Shown: in pieces, positions 50,579 through 64,000 of the stretch
How positions within the stretch are numbered: position 1 is the first letter of the stretch
Layout: each line of letters begins with the position of its first letter
From: Pseudisothecium myosuroides
Lineage: Eukaryota > Streptophyta > Bryopsida > Hypnales > Lembophyllaceae
Length of the DNA stretch: 64,000 nucleotides
Direction of reading: 5' to 3'
Assembly (NCBI GenBank): GCA_951799445.1
Contig: OX637289.1
Coordinates: 1,583,501-1,647,500 of the forward strand
Translations under genes and position numbers: made by a program
Notes under the pieces: model-generated
The model's database searches: none
Told to the model about the DNA's origin: nothing
Seen by the model: the letters and a program-made list of their open reading frames with translations, nothing else

Positions 50579-53515
50579 TTAGCCAGAGCGGCGAAAAATG
50601 TCAGCAGTATCAGCAGCCGAGCCCGTGGGAAGTGCATCCGCGCCACTAAATGGGTCTCGGGAGGGTCTACTTGGCAGCTCACTGCGGGTGGTAACCTCAG
50701 CAATGTTGGCCTTAAATGATTCGCTAAGGGGAGGTAATTCACCCGGCTCGTCTTCATCCATGACAGATTGGACCGGAGTACCAGCCGGGTAGAGCTCTAA
50801 AATCTGCTCAATCTCTTCCCCGAACACTTCTTCTCTTTCCATCACCACGCTGACCGATTTCGCCAGAGCCGCATGGTGCTGCTTCAGCAGTTTCAGCGTC
50901 TTCATGTACATCGATTCGACTAGCTTCTGCGTTTGCTCCATGGTGGTATCCACAAGGTCATAATTCAAGGGCTTTTCCACAAAGCCGTAGTCGTCGTACA
51001 GTCCACCTTCAAAGCCTAATGGAGGGCCCGTCAACGCTTCCCCTCCGCTCCATGGACATGGATCTCCTGTCAACGCTATCCCTTGCTCTAAGTTCCATGT
51101 GGATACAATCTTCCGCGCCAGCCATGTCGCATCCGGCAAATGGGTCAACGAGTAACTCGAGGTGTCTCTACCAAACATGACCTCCTCTCCAGCTCTGCCC
51201 CCCAACAGCACCTGCAACCGATGCAGAAGCGCAGGTCTTCGCTCAAACAAGTAATATTCGTCTTCCAGTCGGTTCATGATGCACCTCGCCAGCGTATCAC
51301 CACGGGGAACGATCGAAACGCGGTCACAAAATTCGGTATCAGCTCGCTCGAAGCGACGAAGGAGGTGAGAGGTAAGCGCCAGCCCGAGCTCGTGAGAAGC
51401 CATACGACGGTGTACGGGAAGACACCGCCGCATACCAACTCGTTCAGGACCCATTGTGAGACGATCCAGCGCCCTGTCCATGTCAATACGTTCAATGATG
51501 TTACCGCCATGACGAACGGCAACTAGAGCAGCCTCCTGCAGCAGCTGCGCAAGCTCGGCTCCTGACCATCCAGGGAGATTCTTAGCATACGACTCCAAGT
51601 TCACAGACTCGTCCAGCTTCACACTCTTCGCATGCACTTTCAGAATCTCGTACCGGCCTTTGGCTCGAGGAGGTCGAATGGCGACTTTGCGATCAAACCG
51701 ACCTGGTCGTAACAAAGCTGGATCCAGCATGTCCATCCTGTTGGTAGCCCCGAGAAACACCACCCCCTTGCCTGTGTCGAACCCATCAAGCTCAATCAGA
51801 AGCTGATTCAACGTCGTCTCGCGCTCCTGCGCTCCAGCGTTGTAACTGTCCATTCCTTCTTCACCGGCAGCGCCGTGACGCATCGCGCCCAGCGCGTCGA
51901 TTTCGTCAATAAACACCACCGAGGGTCGGTTCACTTTCGCACGCTTGAAGAGATCCCGAATTCGAGCAGCGCCCACTCCAACCAAGACTTCCACAAACTC
52001 AGAGCCAGCCATTTGGTAGAACGGGACGCCGGCTTCGCCTGCAATGGCTTTCGCCAGGAGCGTTTTGCCGCAACCCGGGGGGCCTTCCAGAAGCACCCCG
52101 TGTGGAGGTTTGGTGCCCATCTGGTTGAACCGCTCCGGGTCCTTGAGGTAGCTCACGAGCTCCTGAAGCTCCGTCACCACGTCGTCGATGCCCGCGACGT
52201 CTGCGAAGCCCACACCAGTCGAGCCTTCCACGCGCGCTTGCGGCTTCGACTGGCCGAATTCGATGGCTTGCCAGAGATCCCACTTGGTGAAGTCCTTGGG
52301 CCGTCTGGTCAGAGTGAACTTCGCTAGCGCAGCCATGGCGACCAGAACGAAGATGATGGCGCCCAGAGTGCGCGCGGATTGGTACAAAGTCCCGGAGGAC
52401 ACCATTTCTCGAATGCTGGGGAACAAGCGCGCACCTCGGCTTGCGTCTGCAATCGTGTATCCGACATTGCGGCCGAGAGTGGCAACAAGCGCAAGAAGGG
52501 GTCGCACGAAGGGGGCAGTCAGCGGCCATAGCACGCGTAGAATTAAAAATGTGATGATGCCCGTCGCGGTGAAGAGCACAGCGGACGCCATGCCAGTCAC
52601 AGAGAGCGCCGCCGCGCCAACCAGGCTCGCGACCACCGTCACTTCCATCATGAGACGCCCGCTGATGGCCGCGGCCACGCGATTCGGAACCTCAGGAGGA
52701 AGCTCCACGAACGGGGAGTAACGAGTTTCGACTTCCACTTGGTCGCCTTTGCATTCTCGGAGTGCGACGTCTGCTTCTTCTTTCGACAAATGCATGGCTC
52801 GTTTGGGGGATTGAAGCTCAGGCTCACCGGGGACGCTCTTGAGCTCCACGAGAAAGTCGTAGTAGGAGTGCTTGCCTTCTAGGGTGGTGACGCCGCGGGA
52901 AACTAACATGTCGACCTCGCCAGCGCGCGCTGCACGAAGAAACTCGTCAAACCCCATTTCGGGAAGTGAGTCCAGCTGCCGTTTGTAATCGTCGAGCTCA
53001 TCGGCTTGGCTCTCGAAAACCTCTTCCGGCACGTAGAGATTGCCTTTGAAGCCACGAAGGAGGTCGTTGAGATAGACTGGACGAGATGATTCGGCGGCTT
53101 CTTCGTTCTCTGTTGTTGCGAGCGTGGCAATGTCTTCCGGTGGTGGTGGTGTGGTCGTGACCTCATCCTCTGTAGCTCGCGCTCTCTCCAATAGAGGCTG
53201 GACGACATTCGCCCACAAAGCATCGCTGGCGCCTTTCCAAATTGGCGCTTCGACCCTCCGCAATTCCTTCAAAGTGTACAACCTATCGCCCACTAAATAC
53301 TTCGATTCCACTTGACTAGGGGTTTCCGTCAGCAGTTTCGTGATATAATCGTCGTCCGAGCTTGACGACGCGACAACCCTACAACCTAATCGCCTCGGGA
53401 TTCTCCGCGACACCACTCTCGTTCGCAATTGCAGCTTGTTGCCCAACCCTAGGATCCCCCGAGGGGGTGCGACAGTGATCACGGGCCGCCCTTGCACGCA
53501 GCTCGGCACCACCAT
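50579..53515 (-). CDS. FTSHI1: FTSHI1, inactive FtsH-like AAA protein of the chloroplast envelope
   Basis: FtsH-family AAA ATPase that has lost its protease; in Arabidopsis FTSHI1 (ARC1) belongs to the Ycf2/FtsHi import-motor complex and affects plastid division. Single exon, 978 residues from the ATG at 53515; the frame is open upstream, but only a TTG precedes. The N-terminus is a likely transit peptide. Hydrophobic segments lie at about 290-350 and 382-402. Walker A GPPGCGKT at 478-485, Walker B VVFIDEID at 533-540, and the second region of homology ATNRMDMLDPALLRPGRFDR ending near 609. The zinc motif HEAGH reads HELGL (708-712): the first His and Glu are present and the second His is Leu. 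The block GLYDDYGFVEKPLNYDL (838-854) matches FTSHI1 rather than active FtsH. The AAA core looks fully functional. Confidence 0.92.
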   Translation of the reverse strand: MVVPSCVQGRPVITVAPPRGILGLGNKLQLRTRVVSRRIPRRLGCRVVASSSSDDDYITKLLTETPSQVESKYLVGDRLYTLKELRRVEAPIWKGASDALWANVVQPLLERARATEDEVTTTPPPPEDIATLATTENEEAAESSRPVYLNDLLRGFKGNLYVPEEVFESQADELDDYKRQLDSLPEMGFDEFLRAARAGEVDMLVSRGVTTLEGKHSYYDFLVELKSVPGEPELQSPKRAMHLSKEEADVALRECKGDQVEVETRYSPFVELPPEVPNRVAAAISGRLMMEVTVVASLVGAAALSVTGMASAVLFTATGIITFLILRVLWPLTAPFVRPLLALVATLGRNVGYTIADASRGARLFPSIREMVSSGTLYQSARTLGAIIFVLVAMAALAKFTLTRRPKDFTKWDLWQAIEFGQSKPQARVEGSTGVGFADVAGIDDVVTELQELVSYLKDPERFNQMGTKPPHGVLLEGPPGCGKTLLAKAIAGEAGVPFYQMAGSEFVEVLVGVGAARIRDLFKRAKVNRPSVVFIDEIDALGAMRHGAAGEEGMDSYNAGAQERETTLNQLLIELDGFDTGKGVVFLGATNRMDMLDPALLRPGRFDRKVAIRPPRAKGRYEILKVHAKSVKLDESVNLESYAKNLPGWSGAELAQLLQEAALVAVRHGGNIIERIDMDRALDRLTMGPERVGMRRCLPVHRRMASHELGLALTSHLLRRFERADTEFCDRVSIVPRGDTLARCIMNRLEDEYYLFERRPALLHRLQVLLGGRAGEEVMFGRDTSSYSLTHLPDATWLARKIVSTWNLEQGIALTGDPCPWSGGEALTGPPLGFEGGLYDDYGFVEKPLNYDLVDTTMEQTQKLVESMYMKTLKLLKQHHAALAKSVSVVMEREEVFGEEIEQILELYPAGTPVQSVMDEDEPGELPPLSESFKANIAEVTTRSELPSRPSRDPFSGADALPTGSAADTADIFRRSG

Positions 53516-55335
53516 CTCGCCAGCCAACTATACCACCATCAACTGAAGTTGTTCGCCCCAGAATTAGGGCAAACAAAAAAACCGACCAATGTAACTCGCA
53601 ACCAACACACACAAAGCACAAGCCCGCAAACCCCCAATCCTGTGCAACCAATCCACTACAGCGAATTCTCTCAAACCAAACCCCTGTTTCAATCCTCTCA
53701 AGCACGCTTCCTGTTGCAATTCAAGGACAAATCTCTGATAAAGAAGCTGTGGATGAATGCCCACCTTCACCGCGAGCTTTCCAAAACCCAAATTCGTCCC
53801 GCCTTGTCGTCAACGAGTGATCCCCGAGCTCGGCGTCGCCATGGTGAATTCCAAAGGACATGCGGACAAGTGTGTCGCAATGGGAAATGTGGGTGGTGTT
53901 GTGCCTCGTGCAGGGGGGCCTTGCCTAGCTCCAAGGTGTGCAAAGCCCCAACCCCAATCCAAATCCACTTCCAGACGAGCAGTACTTGCATCACAACGAC
54001 GATGCCCGCCTGTTCCCGTCTCGAGAACACGGGAACCTCGTTCCCCTTCGGAAACGAAAAACAGGGTGTTTTCGTTAGGTCACCATTTGGGGGTCAGTGG
54101 ATCTTCTTCGTTTTGATTCACTTTGGTTTCATTACTCAGTCCGTGTTTTCAATTTCAGGGTTTGAGAGCTGGTTTTAGCGGCGGAGAGAGGAGTAAATTT
54201 GGTCTAGGAGATTGAATATGGCCAGGGTGATGTTGGATTTTTTATTAACGTTTTGAATTGCAACTTTGGCAAATTCATGGTTGCAGGCCGTTGGGGCTGT
54301 GATCGGAGGTCGTAGAATTGTAGTAAGGTTTGAATTTTCTCTGAATTTGCAAGTTGAGAATGGATGTTAGCAGAGAGAGCAGTTTTAGAAGTTTTAGGGT
54401 TTTAATTTCATGGTGCGAGGAATTCGTTTTTGCTGTGAGGGAGGATCTTGCGTAAATGTTTCGCAGTGTGATGTTCACTTGACTTCCGGTTTGGGTGATC
54501 TTGAGACATTGCTTAATTGGAAATCAAGTATTTTTGAGTCGCATTCGATAATTGCACGGTTGAGCTGCAGTTTGCTTTTGTCAGGGGCCTTTACCAGATT
54601 CTTCTTATCCCCTCCTTGCCCAAGCTCAAACTTGATAGTCTACTTTGGAAGCTTACAGTCGATTGTACAGGTACTGGTCCTACCAAAATTTATGTCTATT
54701 GTCCAACTATGATTTCTTCTTTCTCTTGGTACATTTTATTACCTGATGCTTTCTGAAAATATTTTGTTACACATGGGCACTCACGGGTCCAAACAATGTC
54801 GTTTGCAACGATTTCTCGGCCTTCACAATTGCTCGCTCTCTAGGGCAGTAGTGAAAGTTGTATACTTGAGTCTGGCGGCTGATGCAATTTCTAAAACGCG
54901 GACAATATCTATCGCCTATGGAAGAGGCGAAATAAAAGGGGTGCAAACTGCTTCAATCGCCTAGCCTTGCCAAGGAGGTACCATTCCAAAGTGCGAGCAT
55001 TTTGAATAGCCTTTGACCTTGAGCGAGGTCCCACCTGCTGCCAAAGTGAGCGTACATTATTGCAATCTAAAGTGGAAGCATCTTTAGTAATTTTGCTTCT
55101 TGTGCACAAGCCATAGCGGAAGTGCAATGGGCCTCGAAATTGACTACGGTCTCAATCAAAATTGTCGTTAGAATGCTTCATACGATGGGACTTGAGGAAT
55201 ATGGGAACTCCATCATCACCTCCTTGACTACTTGATCGATAAACAAGACCCTCAGACCGTGCAACGACGTCCAGATACTGAGACTGTTGCGTTAATCCAC
55301 CGCAGGCTTCAAATTCAATCGTATCCGGTACAACC
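53516..55335. other. Intergenic upstream of FTSHI1
   Basis: 53.5-54.2 kb is GC-moderate and probably includes the FTSHI1 promoter. The plus-strand frames there (53492-54178, 53757-54116) have no recognisable domain and overlap each other. A GC-rich patch at about 54.78-54.96 kb is unidentified. Confidence 0.35.
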
Positions 55336-55545
55336 TTAATTCCCGGAATCGAGTGCTTTCCTTAAAACATTAACTGCCATTTGAATTCGTTGAGAGTTGT
55401 GTACTGTAACAGTGCATGGATTGGAAGTGGAGAAATCGGGAGTCAAGTACACACAACCAGACTCAGGCTGGAAATCGATGGAGAAAACGTCCTTCTCTGA
55501 TCTTCTCTCAGTCAACAAGGAGAGAGAATCCCCTGTTGCACTCAT
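55336..55545 (-). CDS. Hypothetical 69-residue frame
   Basis: Open from ATG (55545) with a sensible composition: MSATGDSLSLLTERRSEKDV start and a PCTVTVHNSQRIQMAVNVL segment. It is not recognised. It could be a diverged exon or chance; no splice partner was identified. Confidence 0.2.
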   Translation of the reverse strand: MSATGDSLSLLTERRSEKDVFSIDFQPESGCVYLTPDFSTSNPCTVTVHNSQRIQMAVNVLRKALDSGN

Positions 55546-55599
55546 AACAAGGGAAAGAATCTAGCCGGGAGCTAGACGTATCAACGTAGGTTGCATAGC

Positions 55600-56010
55600 C
55601 TTGTGTTGAGCTAACCCCCCTGGTCTGTCTTCCATTTCTACAGAAATTGTATGTAAGAAACTAAATGGAAAGAGAAGCATGAAGATGGATATACTGTGGA
55701 GTAAGGTGATGCCTATGGCGGAGACCGGGAGTGAGATTACATTTCACCACCAGTCGTAGTTAGTGGTGCTCCTCAGGTTTCCGCGGAAATCGTTGGAGGA
55801 TTCGCTTCGGTGTAAGCTTAGTAGAATCTAATTCCTCTGGTCTGTCTATTTCTACAGAAAATTGTACGTCAGAAACGAAATGGAAAGAGAAGCATGAAGA
55901 TGGACCTACACTGTGGCTGAAGGTGACGGCTATGGCAGAGACCGGGAGTGAGATGGAGTACATTTCACCACGAGGGTGCTCCTCTGGTTTCCGCCATGAT
56001 TGCTGAGGAA
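55600..56010 (+). repeat. Two tandem copies of about 225 bp at the GH9 3' end
   Basis: CTGGTCTGTC, ATGGAAAGAGAAGCATGAAG, GAGACCGGGAGTGAGAT and TTTCACCAC recur at about 55618-55790 and 55838-56000. The end of each copy approaches an AAGCTTAG motif, the second being at the GH9 stop codon. Confidence 0.7.
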
Positions 56011-56047
56011 ACCCATCGAGGCTTCCCTTTGGAGATACAAATAAAGC

Positions 56048-61385
<5,338 letters not shown>

Positions 61386-62690
61386 GGGAGGGAGGGACCC
61401 AGTGGAGGCGTTGACATTGGAAATCAAGGGGGGAAGCTAGTGCACACTGCACAGGCGCGCAGTTCGAGAGGAAGACAGTGTGATTCCTTTCTTTCGGTCA
61501 TGTGATTGTCTACTGTTGCAGAAACTGTTGGTAATCAACTGTAGAATCATGCCGTGTTGGTTTCAGATCGACTTGTCCATAGTCAAAACTTCAAAACCCT
61601 TTTTCTATATTTAAAGCTAACAGAATCAATCATCTGTAGAATCGGTGCAGTCATCGTGAGAGACCCAGGCATCCTAAGGCATCAATTATAGGGCGGGCAT
61701 TTTCTTCTTTCACGTTGATTTCGTTATGTTGGCACAATTTGGAGTGCCAAAATTCTGACATTTTACTGCACAAAAGCAAGAAGGGGGGGAGGAAGTGCCG
61801 CAGGTAGTTGCCGATGAACTGGTTCATTTGATCATTTCCCCAAATTAGAGGAAGGATTCAAAATGACAACCTTGATATTGAAATTTACTTCCAAAAAGTT
61901 ACGGTTGGCAAGTAAACTGCAAGGAATAAACAAAGCATATCGATGAATGTCCAGGCAAGTAATTACATAGAAAATTCAGATATTAACTAAGTTGGCTTAA
62001 ATTTTTCCCTAGCAAGAAGCTCTTAAAACTAGAATTGGTTGAAAGATTTACAATCGAGGACCCATACCTTGGAAAGTGATGAGGTCATGAATTCAAGCAT
62101 GAATTTTAACAAAATCGATGTTCTATTGGAGGCTCTTGTCGTTGGAGTAAACTTGTCAGTCATGCGGCATACTCAACATCTCTTCCAATATTGAAAGTTG
62201 TCACCCAAGTGGGTAATGACTTCCAACCTTGAAAATTCATTTTTTGTGAGTGGAGGCTCAGCTTCATGCTTCCAAGTGGTAGAGAGTCATCGGCTTCTTG
62301 TATTAGAAATTAAGAGAAGATGGAGTTTCAAAGTACTTCCTGCTGCCGTTGTTAATTACCCTCCCATTTCAACTTTGGAAGCACTCAACATTGAATACTT
62401 TGCCTGCTAAACTATCAATAAATATTTCCAAAGAATTTTCATACGTCTCATGTAGACTTTTCGCACGTACCAGTGCACCACCAGTATTCAGTATTTTCAA
62501 AATCTTGGAACAGGTTCTGGAAGGTGAGGAAGGTTGGGACAGGTGTGCCTGTTGTGAAATTGGGGTATCCGTGCACCTAGAAATGAACTCAACCGCTTGG
62601 AGGAAGTAGAGTTAGTACCTGCCAACGTGCTTGTATAAATGTAGGAGCTGCAAGCAAGCTATAATTCTGACTAGTGTTTCTGACTAGTGT
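61386..62690. other. Intergenic, nothing recognised
   Basis: Mixed-composition spacer. Frames at 62198-62609 are short, overlap in different frames and lack recognisable domains. Confidence 0.4.
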
Positions 62691-63090
62691 AGCCCTGTGC
62701 CGTTGCCACAACCAAAACAAAAGTAAAAGTCATTTTTTAAACCAAAAATAACTAAAATCCATAACTTTCCGATCGTGGGTCCAAACACCACAAAACAAAA
62801 CCCGGGCACCCCTCTTGGCCGAGGGCTTTCCAACGGTACCAAGAACGTGATAATTTGACTCACGGTTCAAAAGATACATAATTTAGCATAATTTAAGATT
62901 CAAAAATATCTCAAAAATCCATAACTTTCGCACCGTAGGTCCAAATGCCACAAAACCAAGCCTGTACACCCCTCCTCCCGAGGGCTTTCCAACGGTACCA
63001 AGCACGCCTCGGGGGGATGCACAGTCCGAGAGATCTCGACGTGACAAACAAACAAAACAAAACAAAACAAAACAACCTATCTTAAGGTAT
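62691..63090 (+). repeat. Dispersed repeat, two internal copies
   Basis: ATCCATAACTTTC, GGTCCAAA, CACCCCTC, CGAGGGCTTTCCAACGGTAC recurs at about 62758-62850 and 62918-63010, followed by CACAGTCCGAGAGATCTCGA and AACAAAC runs. A third copy is at 13015-13240. Non-coding and of unknown class. Confidence 0.65.
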
Positions 63091-63160
63091 AGATTTATCC
63101 TACTAGCGAAGGTTACAAATTATTATACAAAATAAATAAATTTATTTTGGGGGGAATCTA

Positions 63161-63287
63161 GGGTAGTCTGCTCTAAAAGCCACCATGTTGTAAATGCAAC
63201 CCCGATCTAAAAACAAGTGACATGTTGCTTGAAATACCTATTACTATCAATGCTGAGCTAGGTAGGCTTTAAGAGCAAACTACCTTT
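63161..63287. mobile_element. F7-type MITE, 127 bp
   Basis: GGGTAGTCTGCTCTAAAAGCC at the left pairs with GGCTTTAAGAGCAAACTACC at the right; TA lies outside both ends. Confidence 0.55.
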
Positions 63288-63533
63288 TAGTATATCCAAT
63301 GTGAAGGTCAGATTCGACAAAAATTAAGTAAGTTTTTTGTAAAAAAGGTGCTACATGTCATCTTGTGAATACTATGAGGTGAGATGGACCCTAAGAATGC
63401 AATGTGGAAATTCAATTTTGGCACCTGAATGTTGAATCAAACCTTCAATAATGGTTTAGTCTACACTAATTAGAAAGCATAATTAATCGTAGTTAGTGTG
63501 ACTTTTGTAAATCATGTTAGAAGTACTACATTA

Positions 63534-63902
63534 GAGAAAATGTCAGCCCATGGGAGGGCTGCTCCAAGTTGACATGCCATGCTATTTCATGCATGGCTTG
63601 TCAACTTAGAAAAGTGCCCTTGGTGAGCAGTCAGAGTGTATGACTACTCGTCGGAGCAGTCAGATTTCGCAGTTTTAAAAAAATAAAAATAAAAATAAAA
63701 ATTATTTTTTATTATTTTAAGATTAAAATAAATATATATATATATTAATTTTTTACTCGCGAATTTTGGTTCCTGCACCACTGTCACAGCAGAAACCGCT
63801 GTGCGGAAATAGGGGAAAAAATATTTTTTCAGCCCCGAAAAATACTATTTCAAGGTCCTTTGGAGGGCTGTGGAGCAGCTCTCCGGAGGCCCGAATTTTC
63901 TC
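63534..63902. mobile_element. F3 MITE, 369 bp
   Basis: The ends GAGAAAATGTCAGCCCATGG and CCGGAGGCCCGAATTTTCTC are inverted repeats, with TA at 63532-63533 and 63903-63904. A 15-bp hairpin (GTTGACATGCCATGC / GCATGGCTTGTCAAC, 63569-63606) and a central A/T-rich block match the F3 layout at 2902-3181. Confidence 0.6.
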
Positions 63903-64000
63903 TAATGAGATGAAAATATCCAAAACTGTTTGTGTACCCATTTATTAGGGTCTGATTGCAAGATAGGATGGTCCTATTTCCTGTCACAATAAGCTTGAGT

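Noticed and set aside
53516..53527. FTSHI1 frame extended to a start at 53527
   Set aside because: The codon at 53527 is TTG. The first ATG is at 53515, giving 978 residues.
54786..54965. U2 snRNA-like TTTCTCGGCCTT stretch
   Set aside because: Only about 12 bases match the U2 start; the rest of the RNA and its promoter elements are absent.

Overview
The window is nuclear DNA of a land plant. Gene-sized islands with GT-AG introns sit in AT-rich DNA that is full of non-autonomous DNA transposons. The gene set (peroxisomal glycolate oxidase, plastid FabG, plastid FTSHI1, secreted GH9 cellulase, NOP53, NC2-beta) is typical of plants. Mostly short introns, telo-box promoter motifs, an intronless FTSHI1 and the absence of recognisable LTR retrotransposons would suit a bryophyte or other non-seed plant, but the species cannot be read from the sequence.

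Left part (1-31 kb). A segmental tandem duplication dominates. Unit A (about 7.65-15.90 kb) and unit B (about 18.26-31.18 kb) each carry a glycolate oxidase gene, both intact over 10 exons and 367 codons, followed by the 5' region of an NC2-beta (Dr1-type) gene. The NC2-beta gene is complete in layout in unit B but has an in-frame TAG at the end of exon 3. In unit A only its promoter side survives. An inverted third copy of the NC2-beta 5' part with exons 1-2 lies at the left edge. Unit B begins inside the leader intron of the glycolate oxidase gene, and that leader has since been split by a CACTA-type element and by a short inverted-repeat element.

Middle (31-44 kb). Repeats, then an intronless NOP53 gene under telo-box motifs, then more transposons, a minisatellite of higher-order structure (40.88-42.4 kb) and a small repeat-protein ORF.

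Right part (44-64 kb), all genes on the minus strand: plastid 3-oxoacyl-ACP reductase (10 exons), single-exon FTSHI1, and a GH9 endoglucanase (7 exons) with tandem repeats in its promoter, in intron 6 and at its 3' end.

Transposon families defined here by their ends and target duplications: (F1) TTAA target with CCCCTAAAGG ends, piggyBac-like, at least eleven ends or copies; (F2) GGGTGATTGCAAGAAA ends with a 4-bp duplication; (F3) TA target with GAGG ends and internal TGATGTGGCA hairpins; (F4) one CACTA-type element; (F5) one MULE-type MITE with a 10-bp duplication; (F6) one Stowaway-like MITE; (F7) TA target with AGGTAG ends. Two F1/F2 insertions can be checked against empty sites within the window. 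Exon borders were set by hand from GT-AG sites, reading frame and family knowledge; no database search was run.
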